This document shows positions 5,969 through 12,631 of a stretch of 12,631 nucleotides of DNA, piece after piece. The DNA is from Chloroflexota bacterium (GTDB lineage Bacteria; Chloroflexota; Limnocylindria; Limnocylindrales; CSP1-4): positions 1-12,631 of the forward strand of contig JAICUV010000081.1 of assembly GCA_025935655.1 (NCBI GenBank). Reading direction: 5' to 3'. Below the pieces are notes generated by a model. That model saw only the letters and a program-made list of their open reading frames with translations. It was not told where the DNA came from and did no database searches. A program made the position numbers and the translations under genes. Each line of letters starts with the position of its first letter. The stretch's first letter is position 1.

Positions 5969-7714
5969 GTGGGGAACGAGCCCGTCCAGCCCAAGCCGCC
6001 GGCGTCCGGCGCAGCGTCCGCATCCGCGTCACCGTCCGTGGCCGCGTCACCGTCCGGGTCCCCGGTCCCGCGCCCGGGATCGCACCTGCGGGCGGCCGCA
6101 GGCTCGCTGGTCCGCGTCCTGCGCAACCCCGACATCCGGGCGCTCGAGCTGTCGTGGACGATCGGCGTCGGCGTCGACTGGGCGATCCTCGTCGTCGCGC
6201 TGGTCGTGGCCTACGACGCGGGCGGAGCTCTCCTCGTGGGCCTCGTGACGCTCACCCGGCTGCTCCCGGCGACGCTGGTCAACATCGCGGTCGACACGGG
6301 CGCCTGGCACCGGCCGGAGCGCGGGCTCGTCGTCGTCCACCTCGTCCGCGCCGCGGGGGCGGCCGCCGTTGCCGGCGCGGTCCTCGCGGGCGTGCCGCTC
6401 CTCGCGTTCGTCGCGCTGGCGGTCGCCTCGGCGGCGGGCGCGCTCGTCCGCCCGATCACGCTGACGCTCCTGCCCGCCGTCGCCGTCCGCCCAGAGGACC
6501 TCGTGAGCGCCAACACGGCATCGGCGCTGGGCGAGAGCCTCGGGACGTTCCTCGGGCCGCTCGTGGCGGGCATCGTCGTCGCGCGTTCCGGCGCCGCGCC
6601 CGCCGCCGCGCTGGCCGCGGCGGCCGGCGTCATCGCGGCCGTCGTCGCGGTGCGCGTGAGCGTCGCCGCAGCCGCGCGTGTCGCGCCGGCGGCGCGTGTC
6701 CGCGGGATGCCCCTCCTCACCGGCATCCGGGAGCTGGTGCACCGCGTCCCGGCCGGCGTCGTCATGCTGTCGTTCTCCGTCCAGGTCCTCGTCCGGGGCG
6801 CGCTGACCACGTTCCTGGCGGTGCTGGCGATCGACGTCCTCGGGATGGGCGACCCGGGCGTCGGCGTGCTCGGGGCGGCGATCGGGGCAGGCGGCATCGC
6901 GGGCGCGGTCATCGCCCTCGCCCTGGGCACGGGCCACCGGCTCGCGGGCCTGTTCGCGGTCGCGCTCATCGCCTGGGGCGCCCCGCTCATCGTCATCGGG
7001 GTCGCGCCCAGCCCCGGCGTCGCCATCCTCGCGCTCGGCGTCGTGGGCATCGGCAACGCCCTGCTCGACGTCTCGGGCCTCACGCTGCTCCAGCGCGGCA
7101 CGTCCATGGCGGCCCGATCCGGCGTGTTCGCGCTGCTCGAGACGATCGCCAGCCTCGGCAGCGCGCTGGGTGCGCTGATCGCGTCGGGCCTCATCGCGGT
7201 CGCCGGGATCGAGGCGGCGCTCGTCGCGACGGGCATCGCGCTGCCGGTCGTCGCGCTGCTCGGCTGGCCGTGGGTCCGCCGCCTCGACCACGAGGGCGTC
7301 CTCCCGGAGCGCCAGGCCCGCCTGCTCCGCGCGATCCCGCTGTTCGCGCCGCTGCCGCTCGCGGCGCTGGAGCGCCTCGCCGAGGGGATGCACGAGGTCC
7401 GGTATGCGCCCGGGGATGCGCTGATGACCCAGGGCGAGGACGGCGACACCTACGTGATGGTCGAGTCCGGGCGCGTGCTCGTGACGATCGACGGGCGCCC
7501 GGACCACGAGCAGGGCCCGGACGACGGCGTCGGCGAGATCGCGCTCCTGCGGTCGATGCCACGCACCGCGACGGTCACGGCCATCGAGCCGGTCACCGGG
7601 TTCGAGGTCGGCTGCGACACCTTCCTCGACGCGGTCACCGGCCACGAGGGCAGCAGCCGCGCGGCCCACGCGGTCGTCCGCCAGCGCCTGGGCACCGACG
7701 CGCCGGTTGCCTGA
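5969..7714 (+). CDS. MFS transporter with C-terminal cyclic-nucleotide-binding domain
   Basis: Residues 1-40 are an Ala/Ser/Pro-rich tail. Residues from about 60 to 430 are a long run of hydrophobic segments typical of a major facilitator superfamily permease. Residues from about 452 to 571 form a cNMP-binding (Crp/PKA-type) domain. That domain keeps Gly522-Glu523 in GEIALL and Arg532 in PRTATV, matching the phosphate-binding cassette, so it may still bind a cyclic nucleotide. The substrate is unknown. The fusion implies transport gated by a cytoplasmic ligand; this is inference. The GTG start has no ribosome binding site, and TAGCGT lies ten bases upstream. A later start after the low-complexity tail is possible. 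The gene stands alone between the peptidase and ilvD. Confidence 0.88.
   Translation: MGNEPVQPKPPASGAASASASPSVAASPSGSPVPRPGSHLRAAAGSLVRVLRNPDIRALELSWTIGVGVDWAILVVALVVAYDAGGALLVGLVTLTRLLPATLVNIAVDTGAWHRPERGLVVVHLVRAAGAAAVAGAVLAGVPLLAFVALAVASAAGALVRPITLTLLPAVAVRPEDLVSANTASALGESLGTFLGPLVAGIVVARSGAAPAAALAAAAGVIAAVVAVRVSVAAAARVAPAARVRGMPLLTGIRELVHRVPAGVVMLSFSVQVLVRGALTTFLAVLAIDVLGMGDPGVGVLGAAIGAGGIAGAVIALALGTGHRLAGLFAVALIAWGAPLIVIGVAPSPGVAILALGVVGIGNALLDVSGLTLLQRGTSMAARSGVFALLETIASLGSALGALIASGLIAVAGIEAALVATGIALPVVALLGWPWVRRLDHEGVLPERQARLLRAIPLFAPLPLAALERLAEGMHEVRYAPGDALMTQGEDGDTYVMVESGRVLVTIDGRPDHEQGPDDGVGEIALLRSMPRTATVTAIEPVTGFEVGCDTFLDAVTGHEGSSRAAHAVVRQRLGTDAPVA
6024..6056 (+). repeat. 15-base direct repeat in the MFS N-terminal tail
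   Basis: CCGCGTCACCGTCCG occurs at 6024-6038 and again at 6042-6056, an 18-base period encoding two Ser-Pro-Ser-type units (ASPSVA, ASPSGS). It lies in the low-complexity cytoplasmic tail and could vary in copy number by slippage. Confidence 0.6.
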
Positions 7715-7751
7715 CGCAGCGCGCGGATCGCGGGCCGGCGGTCACCCGGGC

Positions 7752-7757
7752 CATACT
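7752..7757 (+). promoter_or_regulatory. putative -10 element of the ilvD operon
   Basis: CATACT is identical to the element before the DHODH-like gene and one base from that of the protease gene. Transcription would start near 7764, giving a leader of about 56 bases before the ATG at 7820. Unlike the other units, this one has a ribosome binding site. I see no clear secondary structure or Leu/Val/Ile-rich leader peptide in the leader. Confidence 0.45.
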
Positions 7758-7800
7758 CTGGGGACACCCGCAGCCACGCCCGTCGAGCCGCGCCCGCACC

Positions 7801-7808
7801 GGAAGGAA
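7801..7808 (+). promoter_or_regulatory. ribosome binding site of ilvD
   Basis: GGAAGGAA lies 11 bases before the ATG at 7820. It is purine-rich in an otherwise C-rich leader and supports the chosen start. Its presence marks ilvD as a leadered transcript, in contrast to the neighbouring first genes. Confidence 0.55.
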
Positions 7809-7819
7809 CCACATCCGCC

Positions 7820-9577
7820 ATGGCCGAGGACCAGCAGCTTCCCTACCACCGCCCGAGTGACCCGGCGAAGCGCGTCAGCCACGCGCTCACCGACGGTCCC
7901 GACCGCGCCGCGGCGCGCGCGATGCTCAAGGCGATCGGGTTCACGGACGACGACCTCAGCCAGCCCATCGTCGGCGTCGCCACGACGTGGATCGAGACGA
8001 TGCCCTGCAACTTCAACCAGCGACGGCTGGCGGAGTTCGTGAAGGAGGGCATCCGGGCGGCGGGCGGGACGCCGATGGAGTTCAACACCATCGCGGTCTC
8101 CGACGGCGTGTCGATGGGCACCGAGGGCATGAAGGCGTCGCTCGTGTCGCGCGAGGTCATCGCCGACTCCATCGAGCTCGTGGCCCGCGGCCACCTGTTC
8201 GACGGGATCGTCTGCCTCGTCGGCTGCGACAAGACGATCCCGGCCGGCGCCATGGCCCTCGGCCGCCTCGACATCCCGGGGGTCGTCCTCTACAACGGCA
8301 CGATCTACCCGGGCACCTACAAGGGCAAGCCCGCGGACGTGGTCACGGTGTTCGAGGCGATCGGCGCCTACCGCGCGGGGAAGATCAGCCTGGAAGAGCT
8401 GTACGACGCCGAGAACGGGGCGTGCCCCGGGGCGGGCGCCTGCGGGGGCCAGTTCACGGCCAACACGATGTCCACGGCGCTCGAGTTCCTGGGCCTCTCG
8501 CCGGCCGGGCTCAACGGCATCCCGGCCGAGGACCCGGCCAAGGACGAGGCGGCGCGCGAGGTGGGCCGGCTCGTGATGCACCTGGTGCGCCACGACATCC
8601 GCCCCAGCACGATCGCGACGCCCGAGGCCTTCGAGAACGCCGTCGCGTCCGTGTCGGCGACTGGCGGCTCCACCAACGCGGCCCTCCACCTGCCGGCGAT
8701 CGCGTCCGAGTTCGGGCTCAGGCTCACCCTCGACGACTACGCGCGGGTCGTGGACCGCACGCCGCTCATCGCCGACATGCGCCCGGGCGGACGCTACGCG
8801 GCGGCCGACATGTACGACGCGGGCGGCGTCGCGCTCGTCATGCGCGAGCTGCTCAAGCGCGACCTCCTCCACGGCGACGCGAAGACCGTCGACGGCCGGA
8901 CCATCGCCGCCATCGCCGCGGGCGTCACCGAGACGCCCGGCCCGCAGGTGGTCCACCCCATCGAGACGCCGATCAAGGAGACCGGCGGCCACGCGATCCT
9001 CAAGGGCAGCCTCGCGCCCGAGGGCTCCATCGTGAAGCTCGCGGGCCACGAGCGCCGCCACCACCGCGGGCCGGCCCGGGTGTTCGACTCCGAGACCGCG
9101 TGCTTCAAGGCGGTCCGCGACCGCCAGATCCACGAGGGCGACGTGGTGGTCATCCGCTACGAAGGCCCGATCGGCGGGCCCGGCATGCAGGAGATGCTCA
9201 GCGTCACCGGGGCGCTCGTCGGCGAGGGCCTCGGGGAGTCCGTCGCCCTGCTCACCGACGGCCGGTTCTCCGGCGGGACGCACGGCCTGATGCTGGGCCA
9301 CGTGGCCCCCGAGGCGGCGGTCGGCGGGCCGATCGCGCTCGTCGAGGAGGGCGACACGATCGTCATCGACGTCGACGCCCGGCAGCTCAACCTGGAGGTG
9401 GACGAGGCCACGCTCGCCGAGCGGCGCGCGCGGTGGACCCCGCCGAAGCCCAACTACACCCGGGGCGTCATGGCCAAGTACGCGGCCCTCGTGTCCTCGG
9501 CGTCCGAGGGCGCCGTCACCAACGGCGCCCAGCTGACCCGCACGCTCGCCAGCCGGACCGACGGCTCCGGCAGCTGA
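7820..9577 (+). CDS. ilvD: dihydroxy-acid dehydratase
   Basis: Dehydrates dihydroxyisovalerate and dihydroxymethylvalerate to the keto acids that become valine, leucine and isoleucine. The 585-residue product fits the family. Cluster ligands are visible as Cys63 in MPCNFN, Cys136 in VGCDKT and Cys208 in GAGACGG; three such cysteines characterise the [2Fe-2S] IlvD type. Metal-site and active-site blocks are AVSDGVSMG (from residue 92) and TDGRFSGGTHG, with Ser484 as the expected catalytic base. The C-terminal swivel block HHRGPARVFDSE is intact. The ATG at 7820 has GGAAGGAA upstream. It heads an operon: the LLM gene begins ten bases after its stop. Together with leuCD it supplies two steps of branched-chain amino acid synthesis from this region. 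Secure identification. Confidence 0.97.
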   Translation: MAEDQQLPYHRPSDPAKRVSHALTDGPDRAAARAMLKAIGFTDDDLSQPIVGVATTWIETMPCNFNQRRLAEFVKEGIRAAGGTPMEFNTIAVSDGVSMGTEGMKASLVSREVIADSIELVARGHLFDGIVCLVGCDKTIPAGAMALGRLDIPGVVLYNGTIYPGTYKGKPADVVTVFEAIGAYRAGKISLEELYDAENGACPGAGACGGQFTANTMSTALEFLGLSPAGLNGIPAEDPAKDEAAREVGRLVMHLVRHDIRPSTIATPEAFENAVASVSATGGSTNAALHLPAIASEFGLRLTLDDYARVVDRTPLIADMRPGGRYAAADMYDAGGVALVMRELLKRDLLHGDAKTVDGRTIAAIAAGVTETPGPQVVHPIETPIKETGGHAILKGSLAPEGSIVKLAGHERRHHRGPARVFDSETACFKAVRDRQIHEGDVVVIRYEGPIGGPGMQEMLSVTGALVGEGLGESVALLTDGRFSGGTHGLMLGHVAPEAAVGGPIALVEEGDTIVIDVDARQLNLEVDEATLAERRARWTPPKPNYTRGVMAKYAALVSSASEGAVTNGAQLTRTLASRTDGSGS

Positions 9578-9587
9578 CCGCCCGGCC

Positions 9588-10490
9588 ATGACCCTCCGGA
9601 TCTCGTTCAAGACCTCGCCCCAGGGCGTGACCTGGCGCGTGCTCGACGCCACCTGGCGCCGGGCCGGTGAGCTGTCCGCGGACGGGGGGCCGGCCGCGTT
9701 CGACGGGGCCTGGATCAACGACCACCTCCTCGACATGGACCCGTCCGTCCCGGGTCCGTCGTTCGAGGCCCTCACCCTGCTCGCCGCGCTCGTCCACCAC
9801 GTCCCGGGCATGCGGGTGGGCCACGCCGTGCTCTCGAACACGTTCCGCCACCCGGTCCTCGTCGCCAAGGCCGCGGTCGTGATGGACCACGCGACCGGGG
9901 GCAGGTTCGTGCTGGGCCTCGGCGCCGGCTGGTTCGAGAACGAGCACGGCCCGTTCGGCATCGGCCTGCCGCCCATCGGCGAGCGGATCTCGCGCCTCGA
10001 GTCCGCCGTGGACACGATCCGGGCGCTGTTCGGGCCGGCGGCCGCGGGTGCCCCCGGCGTGACCCGCGAGGACCCGTTCTACCCGCTCCGCGGTGCGACG
10101 AACCTGCCGATGCCGCTCACCCCCGGCGGTCCGCCGCTGTTCCTCGGCGGGCAGGGTCCGCGCGGGCTGCGGCTCGCCGCCCGCGCGGCACAGGGCTGGC
10201 TGCAGCCGGGGACGGAGGCGGGCGACGACGCCTACCTCGCCGCGAAGCGTGACGCGATCCTCCGGGCGCTCGACGCGGCGGGCCGCGACGCCGCCGGGTT
10301 CGAGATCGTCGGCCAGGTCGGCACCGGGTCGGACGCCGCGGGCCGCGCGCGTGCCCTCGAGCAGGCGCGCCGGATCGTCGCCGCGGGCGCCACCGAGATC
10401 GTGCTGGGGATGCCGGCCGCGCTCGGGCCCGCGGGCCTCGACGCGGTCCACCGCGAGCTCCTGGTCCCACTCCGCGAGGCGACCGCGTGA
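9588..10490 (+). CDS. LLM-class (luciferase-like) flavin/F420-dependent oxidoreductase
   Basis: A 300-residue TIM-barrel oxidoreductase of the luciferase-like monooxygenase superfamily. Diagnostic stretches are AWINDHLL (41-48), SNTFRHPVLVAKAAVVMDHA (83-102), GGRFVLGLGAGWFENEH (104-120) and GERISRLESAVDTIRAL (131-147). This pattern is common in proteins annotated as F420-dependent in Actinobacteria and Chloroflexota. Whether F420 or FMN is the cofactor cannot be told from the sequence by eye, and the substrate is unknown. It starts ten bases after ilvD and overlaps the next gene by four bases, so it is an operon member. No F420-synthesis gene is in the window. Superfamily is firm, cofactor tentative. 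Confidence 0.9.
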   Translation: MTLRISFKTSPQGVTWRVLDATWRRAGELSADGGPAAFDGAWINDHLLDMDPSVPGPSFEALTLLAALVHHVPGMRVGHAVLSNTFRHPVLVAKAAVVMDHATGGRFVLGLGAGWFENEHGPFGIGLPPIGERISRLESAVDTIRALFGPAAAGAPGVTREDPFYPLRGATNLPMPLTPGGPPLFLGGQGPRGLRLAARAAQGWLQPGTEAGDDAYLAAKRDAILRALDAAGRDAAGFEIVGQVGTGSDAAGRARALEQARRIVAAGATEIVLGMPAALGPAGLDAVHRELLVPLREATA

Positions 10491-11476
10491 CCGAGGCGGG
10501 AGCCGGGTCGCCGCCGTTCCGGGTCGTCGCGTTCGAGGTCGACGACGCCGCGTCGCTCGACGCCCATCTGGCCATCCGCAACGAGGTGACGCCGGACAAC
10601 CCCGACTCGCCGGACTCGGTCCGCTGGGAGACCGAGACGTACCCGGGCCAGGTGCACCGGTTCCTCGCCGTGGACGGCAGCGGCACGCCCGTGGGCACGG
10701 CGACCGCGGGACGGATCTGGATGCACGAGGCGTCCTACGAGCGCTACTGGCTGGGAATCTGGGTCCTCCCGGCGGCCCGGCGCAGCGGCATCGGCCAGGC
10801 CCTCTACGAGGCCGTCAGCCACGCCGGACGCGAGCACGGCAAGACCGGCTTCCAGACCGAGCTGTCCGAGGCGCACGCGGATGGCCATGCGTTCCTCGCC
10901 CACCGCGGGTTCGTGGAGGTCGAACGCACCAAGCTCGTCCGCCTGGAGCTCGCCGGGCTCCGGCCACCCGTCCCGGCCCTCCCGGACGGGCTCGTCCTCA
11001 CCAGCCTCGAGGCGCGGCCGGACCTCGTCCCGTCCGTCCACCGGGTCGCGGTGGAGGCGTTCCCCGACATCCCCACGGGCGACGAGCCCGTGGCCGCGCT
11101 GTCGCTCGAGGAGTTCCGCGCCCGCGACGTGGACCGCGCCGACGTCCCGCCCGGCGCCTTCGCGCTCGCCCTCGACGCGGCCACGGACGAGGTCGCCGGC
11201 TACGCGAACCTGCGCTTCGCCCCGGGTTCCACGACCCTCGCCTGGCACGACATGACGGCGGTCCGCCCGGCGTTCCGGGGCCGCGGCCTGGCCCTGGCGC
11301 TCAAGCAGGCGACGATCGCGTGGGCGGTCGCGAACGGCGTCGAGGCGCTCGAGACCGGGAACGACGAGCACAACGCCCCGATGCGTGCGGTGAACGCCCG
11401 GCTCGGCTACCGGCCCATCCCGGACTCCGTGGGGCTCCACGGCCCGCTCGCCGGCAGCGGCATACTGCGCCCGTGA
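10487..11476 (+). CDS. tandem GNAT-family N-acetyltransferase
   Basis: A 329-residue protein with two GNAT domains. The first (about 10-155) has the acetyl-CoA loop VLPAARRSGIGQALYEA (93-109). The second (about 168-320) has VRPAFRGRGLALALKQ (259-274) and the late GNAT block NDEHNAPMRAVNARLGYRP (292-310). Both R-x-x-G-x-G/A loops look intact, so neither domain is obviously dead. Tandem GNATs include mycothiol synthase MshD, but I see nothing that proves that role, and the acceptor is unknown. Its GTG overlaps the stop of the LLM gene (GTGA), indicating translational coupling. Its own last codons contain CATACT, a promoter-like element for the next gene, which uses an ATA isoleucine codon at residue 326. 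Confidence 0.88.
   Translation: MTEAGAGSPPFRVVAFEVDDAASLDAHLAIRNEVTPDNPDSPDSVRWETETYPGQVHRFLAVDGSGTPVGTATAGRIWMHEASYERYWLGIWVLPAARRSGIGQALYEAVSHAGREHGKTGFQTELSEAHADGHAFLAHRGFVEVERTKLVRLELAGLRPPVPALPDGLVLTSLEARPDLVPSVHRVAVEAFPDIPTGDEPVAALSLEEFRARDVDRADVPPGAFALALDAATDEVAGYANLRFAPGSTTLAWHDMTAVRPAFRGRGLALALKQATIAWAVANGVEALETGNDEHNAPMRAVNARLGYRPIPDSVGLHGPLAGSGILRP
11461..11466 (+). promoter_or_regulatory. putative internal leaderless promoter within the GNAT gene
   Basis: CATACT sits six bases before the GTG at 11473, the same geometry as GATACT before the protease gene. It lies within the GNAT coding sequence, where it is read GGC-ATA-CTG. ATA appears to be used nowhere else as an isoleucine codon in the window. 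No ribosome binding site precedes the GTG. Confidence 0.45.
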
Positions 11477-12531
11477 CCATCGACCTCAACGGGATCCGCC
11501 TCCGCAACCGGCTGCTCACGTCGGCGAGCCTGCTGGGCTACGGGGCGTCGAAGCGGCGGCTGATCCTCTACGGCCTCTCCCCGATCGCCCAGTGGGTCCC
11601 GCTCGAGCGCTTCGGCGCCGTCACCACCCGGACCCTCACGCTCGAGCCAAGGCCCGGCCACTTCACCCTCAAGGAGGACTGGTCGCTGCGCGAGTTCCCC
11701 GAGATGCTGCGGCTCTACGGCCGGGCCCTCCACCGGGTGGACGCGGGCTGGCTCAACGCCTTCGGCTGGTCGAACATCGGGATCGCGCGCTACTTCGACG
11801 AGTACTTCGAGCGGACGGCGAAGCTCAACCGGATCATCAGCGTCGGCGGCTTCTCCGCGGACGAGATCGAGCAGCTGTTCGAGACCGTCAACGAGCGGGC
11901 GAAGCCCGGCGAGATCGCGGCGATCGAGCTCAACGCCAGCTGCCACAACGTCAACTTCCCGTTCGAGACGATCCTCGAGGACAGCCTCCGGCGCGCCGTG
12001 CCGAAGAGCCGCCACCCGGTCATCCTCAAGGTCAGCCCGGACGAGGACTACGGCTGGCAGGCGCGCCTCGCCGAGGAGCACGGGTGCGCGGGGATCACGG
12101 CGATCAACACGGTCAAGGGCCTGCGGCTCGACCCGGACACCGGCGAGCCCTACCTCAAGAACCGCTACGGCGCCATCTCCGGCCGCGCGATCAAGCCCAT
12201 CGGCCTGCGGGTCGTCGCCGAGCTGCGCGACCAGGGGATCCGCCTCCCGATCATCGCGAACGGCGGGATCCGCGACTTCGACGACTGCCGCGAGTACGTC
12301 TGGGCGGGCGCCGACGCCGTGAGCCTGGGCTCGGCGGTCTGGCTCCAGCCGATGCCGCTGTACGCGCTCGGGCCACTCGAGGGGCTCCGGATCCGCCGCC
12401 TGCTCTCGCGGATGGACCGCTTCGTGCCGCCCGCCGCCGCGCCGCACTGGCGCCCCGCCGATGCCGACCCCGTGGCCGAGTTGGCCGCGCCGGGCGCCAT
12501 CGATCACGCCGCCGCCACGGCCCTCGGCTGA
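11473..12531 (+). CDS. dihydroorotate dehydrogenase-like flavoprotein
   Basis: A 352-residue FMN TIM-barrel protein of the class 1 dihydroorotate dehydrogenase / dihydropyrimidine dehydrogenase group. Family landmarks: TLTLEPRPG (54-62), NAFGWSNIG (95-103, usually NAIGLQNPG), ELNASCHNV (152-160) with Cys157 at the catalytic-base position, ILKVSPDED (184-192) with the FMN/substrate Lys186, INTVKG (211-216), ISGRAIKPIGLRV (235-247) and IIANGGI (260-266). Two departures are clear: Arg53 replaces the lysine expected before TLEPRPG, and SCHN replaces SCPN. It may be PyrD or a relative with another substrate. The GTG overlaps the GNAT stop (GTGA), and CATACT six bases upstream suggests an additional leaderless transcript. 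No other pyrimidine gene is in the window, so I give no symbol. Confidence 0.85.
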   Translation: MTIDLNGIRLRNRLLTSASLLGYGASKRRLILYGLSPIAQWVPLERFGAVTTRTLTLEPRPGHFTLKEDWSLREFPEMLRLYGRALHRVDAGWLNAFGWSNIGIARYFDEYFERTAKLNRIISVGGFSADEIEQLFETVNERAKPGEIAAIELNASCHNVNFPFETILEDSLRRAVPKSRHPVILKVSPDEDYGWQARLAEEHGCAGITAINTVKGLRLDPDTGEPYLKNRYGAISGRAIKPIGLRVVAELRDQGIRLPIIANGGIRDFDDCREYVWAGADAVSLGSAVWLQPMPLYALGPLEGLRIRRLLSRMDRFVPPAAAPHWRPADADPVAELAAPGAIDHAAATALG

Positions 12532-12534
12532 GCA

Positions 12535-12560
12535 GGGTGCCACCCAGTGGGCGACCGCCC
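12535..12560 (+). terminator. two small adjacent hairpins after the DHODH-like gene
   Basis: GGGTG-C-CACCC (12535-12545) and GGGCG-AC-CGCCC (12549-12560) lie in tandem in the 43-base gap before the asparaginase start. Both are short and lack a T-run. They may mark a 3' end or be chance in GC-rich sequence. Confidence 0.25.
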
Positions 12561-12574
12561 GTGAGCCGCGATCG

Positions 12575-12631
12575 GTGAGCGCGCCGCTGCCGCGCGTCGC
12601 GATCGTCACGACCGGCGGCACGATCGACTCC
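12575..12631 (+). CDS. L-asparaginase, N-terminus (cut by the window edge)
   Basis: The first 19 codons read MSAPLPRVAIVTTGGTIDS. The string TTGGTIDS is the asparaginase/glutaminase N-terminal signature; Thr16 is the expected nucleophile. These enzymes hydrolyse asparagine to aspartate and ammonia. There is no signal peptide in the visible part, pointing to a cytoplasmic form, although the type cannot be settled. GTG at 12575 is the only start close to the signature in this frame. Unlike its neighbours it has no TA-containing promoter element in the 43-base gap and no clear ribosome binding site, so it may be read through from the DHODH-like gene. The rest lies beyond the window. Confidence 0.8.
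   Translation, partial: MSAPLPRVAIVTTGGTIDS

Noticed and set aside
7764..7819. Leader-peptide attenuator or riboswitch ahead of ilvD
   Set aside because: The roughly 56-base leader has no short Leu/Val/Ile-rich frame and no stable hairpin pair that I can see.
7742..10015. 757-codon open frame on the minus strand opposite ilvD and the LLM gene
   Set aside because: It is the antisense shadow of two well-identified genes. The product is Arg/Ala/Gly/Asp-rich with no motif.
10093..11472. In-frame upstream extension of the DHODH-like protein
   Set aside because: The extension would overlap the LLM and GNAT genes in another frame and reads as Arg/Pro-rich noise. Homology begins at MTIDLNG from GTG 11473.
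1..12631. CRISPR arrays, insertion sequences, phage genes, tRNA or rRNA
   Set aside because: I looked for regular repeats, transposase or integrase motifs, terminal inverted repeats and tRNA-like arms, and saw none. Composition is even, with no sign of a transferred island.

Overview
This is a very GC-rich bacterial window. Every confident gene lies on the + strand, with short gaps or 1-4 base overlaps. The gene set is leucine and valine/isoleucine biosynthesis, a MarP-like membrane protease, an F420-type luciferase-like oxidoreductase and a tandem acetyltransferase. Together with the near absence of Shine-Dalgarno sites at first-in-operon starts, this suggests a GC-rich Chloroflexota (Limnocylindria/Ellin6529-like) or an actinobacterium. 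I lean to Chloroflexota, but that is inference: no rRNA or marker gene is present.

Layout. Bases 1-37 may hold the last codons of an upstream gene. Bases 38-776 carry no convincing gene; their 3' half is dense in inverted and direct repeats that end at a putative promoter for leuC. leuC (777-2219) and leuD (2221-2853) form the isopropylmalate isomerase operon, closed by a GC hairpin. Three independently promoted single genes follow: a CvpA-type membrane serine protease (2902-4083), a DUF885 zinc peptidase (about 4166-5914), and an MFS transporter fused to a cyclic-nucleotide-binding domain (5969-7714). A second operon begins with ilvD (7820-9577) and continues with an LLM-class oxidoreductase (9588-10490), a tandem GNAT acetyltransferase (10487-11476) and a dihydroorotate-dehydrogenase-like flavoprotein (11473-12531). 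The first 19 codons of an asparaginase run off the right edge (12575-12631).

How the genes work together. LeuCD and IlvD are the iron-sulphur dehydratases/isomerases of branched-chain amino acid synthesis, placed about 5 kb apart. The three genes after ilvD are tightly packed with it but have no obvious biochemical link to it; they may share only transcription.

The most notable pattern is regulatory. Reading by eye, I find the trinucleotide ATA only four times on the + strand, and each time it lies in a SATAC/SATAG-type element just upstream of a gene start. Two related elements (GCTACCCT, GGTAGCGT) precede leuC and the MFS gene. In several cases the element is 6-7 bases from the start codon and there is no Shine-Dalgarno site, as expected for leaderless mRNAs. 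One element lies inside the end of the GNAT gene and uses an ATA isoleucine codon there. The DHODH-like protein keeps the catalytic cysteine of class 1 enzymes but has arginine where lysine is expected, so its substrate should not be assumed.
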